NCBI RefSeq assembly: GCF_046630445.1
Contig: NC_092342.1
Span: 86,710,001 to 86,774,000, forward strand
Direction: 5' to 3'
DNA: 64,000 bases
DNA from: Rutidosis leptorrhynchoides
Lineage: Eukaryota > Streptophyta > Magnoliopsida > Asterales > Asteraceae
Shown: positions 13,907 through 24,842 of the stretch, in pieces
Numbering within the stretch: the first letter of the stretch is position 1
Layout: the number at the start of each line of letters is the position of its first letter
Program-made: the position numbers and the translations under genes
The notes under the pieces: generated by a model
Seen by the model: only the letters and a program-made list of their open reading frames with translations
Told to the model about the DNA's origin: nothing
Database searches by the model: none

Positions 13907-15984
13907 ATCTCCCACTTGCACGAGAAACATAAGAAATTAATGCAAGTGATGGATACCACCTAACGACCGTCCATCACCCCCAATATGTTATGACTTTGTG
14001 CCATTCAATAACATCATCCCTTTCGAGTTCCCATCTCGAATATGAATAGGTGAATCTTTCATCACATCCTTTCATCCTAGATGTCATGTTAAATCCAAGA
14101 AATACAGAGTGATCACTCTCTTTTAGATTTAACTTTATCAGGCCTTAGACATCTGACTCTCAACGAATAAGAGGGACAAATTCCATCTTGACTACATACG
14201 TCCTAAATATATACTTTGTATTATACCTGAGCTCTTCCTTATGAACTACCATATTTCAGAATAGCGAAGGAAAGAATCAAGGTACAATACTTGGTAAATA
14301 TCCGAACCCAATATGTATCTCAGGTCAGAGGATACAATGATATTCGCCTTTACTCAAGATTACATGTAATCAACCACAAAGGCTCCATTTAGTAAGTCTT
14401 GAGAGCGGGTCTTCCAATATTTGTGTCCCACAAATATCTATGAAACTTGGTTGCAACCTTGCCCCACATTCATCCCGTGAATGTATACCAATCCAAGTTC
14501 ATAATAGTCTAAACCTCACACTTGTTCCCACAAATGTGATCGACTACGGAATTTAGAATAATTACTTATTCATAGATAAAATATGCAAAATAGGAACATG
14601 ACTCAAAATAAATTAATACCATAATTATATTAATGAGTTTGAACAATTTCGTTCCATTACAATACTTAAAACAGATCATGACCAATCACTAGAATATCGA
14701 AGCCCTAATGCACAAACATGTCCTGCATGTTTTGCTCCATGTAAGAGCTTCGTGAGAGGATCCGCTATATTAAGATCTGTGTGAACTTTGCGAATACATA
14801 TCTTTCCCTTTTTAACTTCATCCCGTATGTAGTTGAATCTCCGCTCAATGTGACGGGTCTTTTGGTGAGCACGAGGTTCCTTGATTTGAGCAATCGCACC
14901 CTCGTTGTCACAAAAGATCTCAAGAGGGTCCTGAATGGAAGGGACTACTCCTAAGTCGTTGATGAATTTCTTCATCCATGCAGCTTCCTGAGCTGCCAAT
15001 GAGGCGGCAATGTACTCCGACTCTGTAGAGGATAATGCAACAACATCCTGTTTTGAACTCTTCCAAGAGACCGCACCTCCATTTAACGTGAAGACATAAC
15101 CGGATTGTGATCGAGAATCATCTCGATCAGTTTGGAAACTCGCGTCCACGTAACCTTTTACAGCGAGTTCCTCCTCACCAGACCCATATATTAGAAACAT
15201 ATCCTTAGTCCTCCTAAGGTATTTCAATATACTTTTGACAGCAATCCAATGACTGTTTCCTGGGTTATTCTGGTATCTACTTGTCAGGCTTAGAGCGCAT
15301 GACACATTCGGTCTTGTACATATCATTGCATACATGATTGACCCAATGGCAGACGCATATGGGACTTTCTTCATTCTCTCCTGTTCATCTTTCGTGGTGG
15401 GGCACTGATATGAACTGAGAAGTGTTCCCTTTTGAATAGGTACCAAACCTTTCTTAGAGTTCTCCATCTTGAACCTTTTCAAGATCTTTTCAATGTATGC
15501 ACTTTGATTCAAACCTATCAGTTTCTTAGATCTATCCATGTAGATCCCAATCCCCAAAACGTATTTTGCTTCTCCAAGATCCTTAATGGAGAAACATTTA
15601 CTTAACCAAGTTTTAACTCCTTGCATTGCCGGAATATCGTTCCCAAATAATAATATATCATCCACATATAATACAAGGAACATGATAGTGCTCCCACTAG
15701 CTTTCTTGTATACACAAGCTTCATCACCATTTTTAATGAAGCCAAATGTCTTGGCCTCATCATTAAAACGATGATTCCACATTCTAGATGCTTGTTTCAA
15801 TCCGTAGATTGACTTCTTTAACTTGCATACCTTTTTAGGATATTTCGGATCAACAAAACCTTCAGGCTGAACCATATAGACATCTTCCTCAAGATGTTCA
15901 TTTAGGAAAGCGGTCTTGACATCCATTTGCCATATTTCATAATCATAATGAGCAGCAATAACAAGTAATATCCTAATAGACTTT
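13907..15984 (-). mobile_element. Copia A2, truncated second internal unit
   Basis: Nearly identical to 6,400-8,474 of Copia A: the 3' untranslated region, then the RNase H and RT part of pol. It breaks off in pol at 15,984 directly into Gypsy leader sequence. The rest of the internal region and the outer LTR of this unit are missing. Confidence 0.8.
14676..15984 (-). pseudogene. Copia A2 RT-RNase H fragment, uninterrupted
   Basis: An open frame of about 436 codons from the truncation point to the pol stop at 14,676, with none of the lesions that break the same part of copy A. RT motifs present: DVKTAFLNEHL, KLKKSIYGLKQASR and LVLYVDDILLFGND. RNase H follows, with DASFQTD, SSTESEYIAAS and DNEGAIAQ supplying the acidic residues. 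The frame continues upstream to 16,022 only through host DNA, so no natural start exists. Gag, protease and integrase are missing, so this is a fragment. Confidence 0.8.
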
Positions 15985-16146
15985 GTGGAAACGAGTGAGT
16001 CGGAATAAAGAGTTGTAATCATGCTGTGTAATATATGTATTATTGTGTGCTTGTACTTTTAAGATATATGTAAAAATTGCTGGTATTGTTTGTTAATTAT
16101 CTTTTACGAATCTAATCCTTGTTTATTTTACAGTATAAAAACAAAA
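15985..16146 (+). other. Gypsy leader between acidic ORF and F-box-like ORF
   Basis: Host Gypsy DNA resumes after the truncated Copia. The first bases can be read as a short Glu/Ser-rich end with a TAA near 16,006, possibly the tail of the acidic ORF, but the joint is damaged. A pyrimidine-rich stretch ending TTTTACAG (near 16,125-16,132) just before the F-box ATG looks like a 3' splice site. Confidence 0.4.
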
Positions 16147-16442
16147 ATGTACGTTAAGGATAGACAACCAAAAATTTTAGAAGACCTACCAGGGGATATG
16201 ATTGATGAAATCTTGTCTAGAGTCGGGCAGAATTCATCAGCACAATTATTTATGACGAAATTAGTTTGTCGAACGTTTGAAAGACATTCCAGGCATGCCT
16301 TAGTTTATAAGAGGATTTCCTTTGAAAGATGGGGTATATCACATTGGGGAGACTTTAAGTTACGCCGAGTTTTCTTTAAGGCATTTAGTGCGGGAAACCC
16401 AGATGCAATTTTACGCTACGGGTTGAGAACCTATTTTGACTC
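16147..16442 (+). pseudogene. F-box-like ORF of the Tekay-like element, 5' part
   Basis: ATG 16,147 begins a basic N-terminus (MYVKDRQPK) followed by an F-box core, LEDLPGDMIDEILSRVG, at about residues 11-27, then a region like the start of Sel1/TPR-type repeats (GNPDAILRYGLRTYF). F-box proteins normally hand substrates to SKP1-cullin ubiquitin ligases. The order F-box then Sel1/TPR-like repeats matches plant F-box proteins of the At2g35280 type. The Athila-like element inserted after codon 98. Because its 5-bp duplication adds bases on both sides, the original frame continues exactly at 26,729. The two pieces add up to 693 bases, 230 codons plus stop, with no other lesion. The ORF lies upstream of gag in the same orientation. 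Confidence 0.75.
16438..16442. repeat. Target-site duplication GACTC, left copy
   Basis: GACTC precedes the left LTR of the Athila-like element and recurs at 26,724-26,728 after the right LTR. Confidence 0.95.
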
Positions 16443-18326
16443 TGATGTGGTAGCGGAGGGGTATAAAATACTATTGAATTTTTAATAAAAAATACTACAA
16501 AATATGACACAAGTTTTATTAATTTACGGATGGGATATACCTAAACTTTGCTACAACACTATAGGCAGTGTACCTAATCGTAGAGTAGTGTAGTTTTTAG
16601 TAAGTCCGGTTCGTTCCACAGGGAGCTGGTGATACTTACTATATTTTTAACAACTATATTTATACAAAATATATATAATTATATAAGTAGTAATATTATT
16701 ATAAAAGGGGGGTTTTACCGTTTAATGACCGGTTTGTCGATTCTATATTTTAAGCGTAAAGATAAATGACGATAATTAAAGTGCGTAAAATAATGACAAT
16801 AAATAAAATGACAGTAAATAAAATTGCGAGTAATAAAATGACAGTAAATAAAGATACGATGAGAAATATAATAAAAGAATTATGCTTATTTAAACTTCCG
16901 TAATCATGATGTTTGACGTGTTGATTTTAATTTATTACCATGGGTTAATTGCCCTTTGTCCTGGTTTATTTGATACGTCTATCTGGTTTTTGTCCATAAT
17001 AGTCCATCGGTCATAAATATAAAGTGCGAGTATCCTCGTCAAATTACCCTTATACCCGAAGTCAAATATTCCAACTGATTAAGGATTTAAACTGTGACGC
17101 AGTTATCACTTCTGTCAACAATTACACCAGTTATCACTGTATGTAATCCACCCCTGTTTTAATTAGTTTATGAATATTAATTCATCCACTTGATCAGAAT
17201 GAATAATCAATTACCCAACCCAATTGATTAATTAAATGATTATAACAGATTCCATATGAACGTCACTAAATAGGACAACCATAATCATTATTAATTATTA
17301 GGTTAATTAATTTGAAGATAGGTTCGACAGACTCCAATGAGTTGTCACTCAATTAGACAATACCCCCCATCTATTAATAGTCAATAGTCCAATTTCCACA
17401 AGTGTCGGTCTTTTGCCCAAACCTTAATTATGGTACAAAGTTCAATAACCCCGTCTTAATATTTTAGCCCAACATCACGATTACTTCGGCTCAAATAAGC
17501 ATAATAATAACTTAGCTACGAGACATTAATGTAAAAAGGTTGAACATAACTTACAATGATTAAAAATAGCGTAGCGTTACACGGACAGAATTTCGACTTA
17601 CACACTCAAACGATCTCTATCATAAATCTTATTATTATCATAATTTAAAATTAAAATTAAGATTATTGTTATATCTTATTAAGTTAACATTATGATAGAG
17701 ATATAGAATATAGATATTGATAATTGATATAGATATTTGATCGATATATAGATAAAAAAAAAAAGATAGAAAAAGTTCTTCTTTTCTTACTCGTTACATA
17801 GATCGTTACATAGCCTTTTATAGGCGAAATTAGAAATTGAATTTTCATTTACGACCCCTGAACTATGCTCAATTAACAACTTTTTATTATTTAATATTAT
17901 TCTTATTATGAATTATTTAAATATTATATTTTATTCTTGTGCATAGTTGACTCGTAATTTTTACACCGTTGCGTCGAGCGCTGAAAGTTGGTTCATGCCC
18001 CGGTTCCGGATTTTCGAACGTCTTTTCGTACAATTTTATATCGTGTACTTTGTGTTTTGTAACTTGTACTCTTGTCATTTTTAGACGTTCTTCATCAATA
18101 ATTTGAACCTTTTTAATTGTATCTTGTACATTTGAGCTTTTTGGACCTTTTGGTCTTTCAAATCTTCGTTTTTGTCTTTAAATCTTCATTTTCGAGCGAT
18201 TTGCGTCTTTCGTCTTCGCACTTATTTATTTAACTATTACAACTAAAAATAAGGAAATTACATTTAAAAACTTTACATATTGGAACGATATTGCTACTAA
18301 ATATATGTTCATTTGGAACACTATCA
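16443..18326 (-). repeat. 3' LTR of Athila-like element 1
   Basis: Begins TGATGTGG and ends ACTATCA on the plus strand; 1,884 bp; near-identical to 24,843-26,723. Inside it the TATA-like CTATAAAAGG on the minus strand lies near 17,812-17,822. Confidence 0.95.
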
Positions 18327-18345
18327 AATATCCCCACACTTGAGC
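18327..18345 (-). promoter_or_regulatory. Polypurine tract of Athila-like element 1
   Basis: Plus-strand AATATCCCCACACTTGAG beside the LTR gives a purine-rich tract (AAGTGTGGGGATA) on the coding strand. It is the expected primer for plus-strand synthesis. The same tract occurs beside the LTR of element 2 at 49,424. Confidence 0.8.
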
Positions 18346-20633
18346 GTTGCTTGTCCTCAAGCAATACAGAACTTGAAATAAAAACATACATGAATCACTT
18401 TTTTATTCATCACATTTTGTACATCAGTGATTTTGATATAGCGGTATAAACAATGACAGTAATGATGGTTAAAGGTGGGTGTGTCTTTTATAGTTGCCTC
18501 GGGTTTAGGTCAACGACACTTGCAATCAAATAGCCGATTTACTTTCGGTTTCCAAAGCAAAGTGCACATTTGAAAGGCGGTTTACAGTCCCACATGACTA
18601 TAAAAATGTAGATCCTTTAGAAAATTGGATCTTTATGAAAACATTTGATCTTTTAAAAATTCAAGCTAGATTTTACCCTAGACAAGTTTTCTGATTTGAC
18701 CCACCATCGGTGTTGCAAAATATATTTGTGGATCAATATTTTGGCTAAAAACATTTAGGTTCGTGTAATCCACTGCTATCCCGGTATCGGAAAGTACACA
18801 TCCAGTTTACTTGTTCCGTATATTATCTTTCGGTAAACTACCGTCCGGTTGTAAAGGAAAGCGATGAACAAGAAACTGTTAAGGCAATGTCTAATGACAT
18901 GCTTTTGGTTATGGTCTTTTAACGTGTCGGATGCTAGAACTATCCTTGGTAGGAGCGATAGTAAAGATCATCCTATGATTTTTCGGTCTGGCACAAGGTC
19001 CTGTCTCCGACCATGCTATGCAACCACCGTTCTTACGGTTGACACCCGATTTGGTTCAGGTGACCTAATGAATTCCAGGTGAATTCCTAGGATTTTACGT
19101 TCAATGGTAATGAACGCATTGAAAATGGATTTTCAGAAAACAAATCGGTTTGCAATTTTGATCAAAATATTTTCTCGTTCAAGCTCGAGTTTAGATATCA
19201 TTGAATTCCATGAGTTTGAATTCTCAATCTTTAAGGTCAATCTCTAGGATTGAGTAATATCAGTCTTAAAAGCTGATTTTTAATCTTTAAGGAGATTATC
19301 CTTTCTGGGGATCTGATTCATTAGTCTTATCAAGCTAATTTGCACGGTGCCCCCCCATTGTACGAGATAAATCCTTCTCATGGTTAGGATAAATCTGACC
19401 ACTTGGCGACCCTGTTTAATGCTGAGGTCCGTGGATTTCCTGCTGATTTTAGAGATGACTTTTCTAGATTTTTCGTCAACCTACAGCTGGTCTAGACGAC
19501 AACTTTTTGACCTAAATCAAGAAGCGTGTGTCTTTTTCGGAAGACTTTACTTCCTTTTAATGATGGAATTGATTCATCGTGTAGATCCATCTTTCTTACA
19601 GTAAATCGGGTAAAACTGATTAAAATCGTCCAAAACAAAAGTACCTGCAATAACTTTACAGAAACATGTGATAGATAGTTTTTAATTGAATAACTTGGTA
19701 CATTCTCCCCACACTTAGTTTCTTTCTTTGCTTTTTTTATTCTCCTTTATTCCATTTTAAATGAATTCAATCGTTTTAGGGTGTTTCTCAATTTATGTCC
19801 TTTCCGAGGTAACGATAATTTCGGCATTAACACCTAGTTTTATCGTTCATAAATATGTATAAACATGATTTTGAATTCATTTAGTTAAAAAATTTTAAAA
19901 TTTTCATAATATTTAGAAAATAAGCCAAGTATAAACCCGAGAGAATTTATAACCCTTCCCCACACTTGAGATCATGCAATGCCCTCATTTGCATGAAATC
20001 AGACTAAATTTAAATTCATGAGGGTGATTAGTGTAGAAAAGTGATTAAAAATACCGAGTTTGCAAACATATTGTTGTTATTTCACATTTGATATTTTGCG
20101 TCTTATCGTCAAAATTAGTACCTTTTGCTGAACTTAATGTTAGTCTTTGAAAGTGCGCTGTTTTACCCTGTTTTGTACATAATAAAATACAAACATACAT
20201 ATACATATTTTTGAAGTTTGGTATATTACCCTACTTTCAAAAATTTATAATATTTAATATTTTTTTGGCATACTTTAAATCAATAAAATTAAAAATAATG
20301 ATAACAAAATTTGTCGTCCCGCCCTCGGGTAAAGCAATTTCGGCTCAACTACCTAATCTTCAACTCACGACGAATTTTAGAAATCATTTTTTTACTTAAT
20401 GAAATAAAGTAAATTTTGTTTTTAAATTCACACAAAACTTAAATTTAAAAAGCATATTAATTTCATATAAAACCTACAAAATAAAAAAAAAATCAGAATG
20501 GGGGGAGAAAACTAGTTCTTTAGTGTCTGCTAGCGGAAAAGACCAATCGAATTCCATTCTCGGAACTACACGAGAACAGAACAACTAACTCCAAACAGCA
20601 TTTTCTTTTTAGAATATTTGAATCTCCTCACAC
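18346..20633 (-). other. Long 3' non-coding region of Athila-like element 1
   Basis: About 2.3 kb between the gag-pro stop and the purine tract without a credible ORF. It aligns in order with 49,440-51,400 of element 2 (for example the block around 18,857 with 49,860 and the block around 19,380 with 50,390), then jumps at about 20,210-20,250 to sequence matching 54,130-54,340. The env-like gene has therefore been deleted relative to element 2. Confidence 0.6.
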
Positions 20634-23385
20634 TTAGGTAGCCGTGGTGTCAAAATTGTGATTAACTTCATCGTTAATTTCTCTTGGTCCATAATCAACT
20701 TGCATATCCGCGACTTTTTCTTTAAGCCATTGGTCAGATTCCTGTGTAATATCCACAATTTCAACTAGTTTCTCCTTTTCTTTAGGTGATAGATTGGATA
20801 CTAACCGGTTACATAACTTAAAGTTCCCCTTGGTTTTAGCATCGCGAATCCGTTTAATAAGTTTCTTCATTGAACTATTAATAACGGGATCATTTAATTT
20901 CGTATCAACAACGGGGTTCTTTGTTATCATGTCATCATTAGGTGTTACTTCATTTTCCCCACACTTAGGTGTTTCATTATTGCTAAGTATTACCGTTGGA
21001 GTTGGTAAAACAACATGGTTCTTACCAATCGTTTTTGCTGGTTCAACGGTTTTGGTTGGTGGAGATTTAGTCTTTCGAATCATAAAGGTGATCGATTTGT
21101 CACCACTACTAAGTGTCATTCTACCATTTCCTACATCAAATAACGCCTTGGTGGACGCTAAGAATGGTCGACCTAAAATTAGAGGAATGTTTGGGTCCTC
21201 TTCTATGTTAATGACAATGAATTCAACTAGAAAGGTTAAATTGCCTACTTGAACGGGTAGGTTGTCAACAATTCCAACTGGGTGTTTAATGGTTTGATCA
21301 AAGAGTCGAACACTCATATTCGTTGGACTTAACTTACCTACTCCTAATCTCTTATATAATGAAAGAGGCATAACACTTACACTTGCACCTAAATCTGCTA
21401 GTGCATCATACATGACACAATCACTAAGTAGACAAGGAACAATAAATTCACCCGGATCACCTATCCTAGGAGGAGGTTTTGGTGGAACTGTCTTCACCGG
21501 GTTTACTTCTACGGCTTTTGTTTCTTGTACTTTCTTATTCTTTTTCTTCTTCTTTCCAGAGGTATCACAAACTTTATTACCTATTACTTGCTCATACTCA
21601 ACTCCTTTTCTTGGAAACGGGATGGGTGGTCTGTATGGTGCCACCACTGGCTTTACATACTCGGGTGGTGGTGGTGGTGTAACTTCTTCATTGTTACTTA
21701 CATCTAAAACCTTCCCATCTTCTGATGCTGGTTTTTCAGAATTTGTTGAAACCATATTAACATTTTCATTCCGAGGATTTACTTCAGGATTACTCGGTAG
21801 CTTTCCTTGTTCCCTCTCACTCATCATGCTAGCAAGAGTACCTACGTGTTTTTCTAGATTCAAAATGGAAGCTTGTTGAGTTCTTAATGACTGATCAAAC
21901 CTCTCATTCGTTTGGGTTTGAGTTTCAATAAATTGTGTTTGAGATTCAACTAGCTTAAATACCACTTCTTCCAGATTTGACTTCTTCTCGTCGGTTTGTT
22001 GTGGTGGTTTATACAAGCCAGGTCTTTGTTGATTGAAAGTGTTGTTTTGAGTTGGTTGGTTATTCGGACCTTGTTGGTTATACCAGTTATTTTCGGGTCC
22101 TTTTGGATTGTAAAGAATGTTTTGATTTCGATTTAAGTTTAGCCTTGGCGGTTGATAATTATTTTGATAATTATTTTCCGGCCTTTGGTTCATATAGGAA
22201 ACATTCTCTCGTTGTTCCATCGTTGGTTCAATGTGACAATATTTCAATAAGTGTGGTCCACCGCATTGCTCACAACTGATTCGTATTGCGTGAATATCTT
22301 TATTCATCTTTTCCATTCGTCTTTCGAAAGCATCTATTTTTGCGGAAACGGAATCAAAGTCATGGCTAGAATCGGCTCTAGCCGCTTTAGATGATCGAAA
22401 GATATCTTTTTCTTGGTGCCACTCATGCGAGTGGGAGGCTGTGTTATCAATAATTTTGTAAGCTTCAGTTGCGGTTTTCTTCATAATGGATCCACCAGCT
22501 GTTATGTCGATGTCTTTTCGTGTAGCAACGTTGACACCTTGGTAGAATATTTGTACTATTTGATAAGTGTCTAAACCGTGTTGAGGACATCCTCTCAACA
22601 TCCTTCCGAATCTTGTCCACACCTCATATAGAGTTTCATTTGGCTTTTGCGCGAATGTAACAATTTCTCCTTGAAGTCTCACGGCTTTAGATGCCGGAAA
22701 GAATTGTTTAAGAAATTTTTCAACTAAAACATCCCATGTGTCAATCGCCCCTTCAGGTAACGATTCTAACCAATCTTTGGCTTCTCCCTTTAAAGTCCAG
22801 GGAAACAACATGAGATAGATCTGCTCATCTTCCACTTCTCGGATTTTGAATAGTGTACAAATTCTTTTAAACGTACGAAGGTGTTCGTTAGGATCTTCAT
22901 TCGGTGCACCACTGAATTGGCATTGGTTAGTTACCATGTGTAGAATTTGTCCTTTGATTTCATAATCTGGCGCATTAACTTCTGGCTTAATAATGGCGTG
23001 ACCTTGGCCCATGCGTGTAGCTCTCATTCGGTCTTCCATACTTAGAGGTTCTAGATTTTCCATGATTGGAAGTGTTGTATCTGAATCACTAGAGGTTTCT
23101 GATTTAATGGTTTCTTTCCTCAACAATCTCTGTTTGAATGATTGGTGGTTCCGGAGGAAAGTTTAATGGTTCGGGATCTACAAACCGTTCCTGAATATTC
23201 TCCGGATTCTCAATTGTGAGGTTTGTTTCAAAAACTGGATTATCGGAAATTTGAGTTTGAGGATTTGGTCGACTTGATGACGATTCTAAAGAAAAATCAA
23301 CGGCGGCGATATTCGTTAAACGATGTCTTGATCGAGTTACAGGTGGTGAACGTATGACCGGCGGTGAACGTCTTGCTCGGTGCAT
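20634..23385 (-). pseudogene. Athila-like element 1 gag-protease, one frameshift
   Basis: Starts at ATG 23,385 (MHRARRSPP). One extra base near 23,112 shifts the frame after 93 codons, judged against element 2. The rest is an open frame of 830 codons from 23,126. It holds a retrotransposon gag domain (LMLFPWTLKGEAKDWLESL), an Athila-type finger CEQCGGPHLLKYC near 22,270 (C-x2-C-x3-H-x4-C), Asn/Gln/Pro-rich linkers, and a retropepsin-like protease with the DLGAS site near 21,390 and the ILGRPFL flap partner. After the protease about 150 residues follow that have no counterpart in element 2. The last dozen (EVNHNFDTTAT) match the very end of the element 2 pol frame, so pol was replaced rather than simply cut off. 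A capsid and protease could still be made apart from the shifted N-terminus. Confidence 0.85.
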
Positions 23386-23618
23386 TCACTAAATATCCTA
23401 TTAGTTTTTAAAAAGGAAAGAAAAATTATATAAGTTATCCAATCAATAGACTTTTCTGATTTTGCCCACGTTTCGAATAGCCAAAAGATGCAGCAGAGGG
23501 GCAGGATTCGTTTGGTCTCAATATAATTGAGGACTGTTTGGCTCCAATAACCCGGTCCACGTACAAATCCAACTATTACTACGAACCAGAAAATTATGAT
23601 GTCTATCAATTTAACCAC
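23337..23618 (-). other. Small conserved upstream frame of unknown status
   Basis: A 93-codon frame beginning MVKLIDI, overlapping the gag start in another frame. A 94-codon counterpart lies at 61,013-61,297 in element 2. The DNA from about 23,400 to 23,680 is nearly identical between the two elements, clearly more so than the adjacent gag N-terminus. The product would have a hydrophobic stretch near its start (IIIFWFVVIVGFV). Conservation could equally reflect an RNA packaging or splice signal; coding is unproven. Confidence 0.35.
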
Positions 23619-23639
23619 TTAAAATAAATTTTCGTAATT

Positions 23640-24818
23640 TTAAGAAATTTAGAGAAGAAGTAGAAAAAATTCTAAGTCCTAAAAACTAGAATGGCGAGAA
23701 ATAAGAGAGAAAAAGATTGCGCGTCGAAAAGTGTCGAAAAATGAAAAAGACGAAGAGTGGTTTGTAAACACGCGGTTAATCCAACCTTATAACTATCACT
23801 ATCTTAAAATTAAAACTACAAATAGATATTACTAATTGGAATTGTAATTGATACATAGGTAAACGGCGTCGAAAGATAAATAAAAATAAGAAAGTAGCAC
23901 GAAAAATAGCGTCGCAAAATTCTAAAGCACCTAAAACTTAGTCTAAGGAATAAGCACTTAAGGGATTTTACGGCAAAGCCTAAAAATTTTAGAAGTAAAA
24001 ATAACTATGGCAAAACTAAACTTAATACTAAAAGTTGCGAATATAGTCTAAAAATCTAAAGGTAATAAAACTAAAAAAAAGCATTTTTTTTATAGACAAA
24101 ATCTTAAAAATATATTTTTTTATAATTTTTTTTTTTTTTTTTTTTTTACGTTTTTTTTTTTTTTTTTTTACGTTTTTTTTTTTTTTTTTTTCGAAGACTA
24201 CTTTAGAAGAATCCGGACAATTTTAAGTGGTGTGTTTTCAACAAACATTAGTCATGATCACTTTTCATCTTTATGGAGTACTTCATTATTGCATATATTC
24301 CTACTTTACCCAAATCATTTATTGAAGTAAATTAGACTGTTCACCAACCAAGACCAAGATTTTTACAAGGAGACGTGATCAAATAAAAGTCTTCATGCTT
24401 TAATTCATACTCATATATACATACAGACAAATAAGTTATGTGGGTCGGGGCAAATAATTTATGAAAGTGAAATGTAACAATTTTTCGAGCTGTTACAATG
24501 TGTAACTTGTAACAATGTGAATAATCATTTTATTGTTAACAAGATGACTCGTTAAAGTGTAATTTTTTTTATTTATCAGAATTGAAAACTTTTAACAAGG
24601 TAACAATTTTTGTAAGTTACAAAGATCTAACAAAAGCGTATTATATATTATTATAGACACATTAAATTAAAAGATCCCAAATTGAGTGGATGTTATCCAG
24701 GTGATGTCGTATTATTATTTTTTTTTTATTTTTTATTTTTAACACTTATTACAATATATTAAAAATAAAAATTACTTTTAAACAAACATAGTTTACAAAA
24801 ATATAGCGTTTTTCAGCG
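23640..24818 (-). other. Leader of Athila-like element 1
   Basis: Untranslated 5' leader (minus sense) with no ORF. It contains three T tracts of 23, 18 and 19 bases separated by ACG at 24,126-24,191. Several short blocks around 23,860-24,000 match the leader of element 2. Confidence 0.6.
24126..24191. repeat. Oligo-T / ACG array
   Basis: Three T runs joined by ACG, i.e. A runs joined by CGT in the element's sense strand. Not present in the leader of element 2. Confidence 0.9.
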
Positions 24819-24836
24819 TCCCCGGCAACGGCGCCA
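24819..24836 (-). promoter_or_regulatory. Primer-binding site, tRNA-Asp type
   Basis: Plus-strand TCCCCGGCAACGGCGCCA equals the 3' end of plant tRNA-Asp as I recall it, all 18 bases. It lies six bases inside the 5' LTR. tRNA-Asp priming is known for Athila/Calypso-type elements. Confidence 0.85.
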
Positions 24837-24842
24837 AAAACT

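Noticed and set aside
20794..21879. Plus-strand frames across the Athila gag-protease
   Set aside because: Antisense shadows of the minus-strand frame, which carries the recognisable finger and DLGAS protease motifs.
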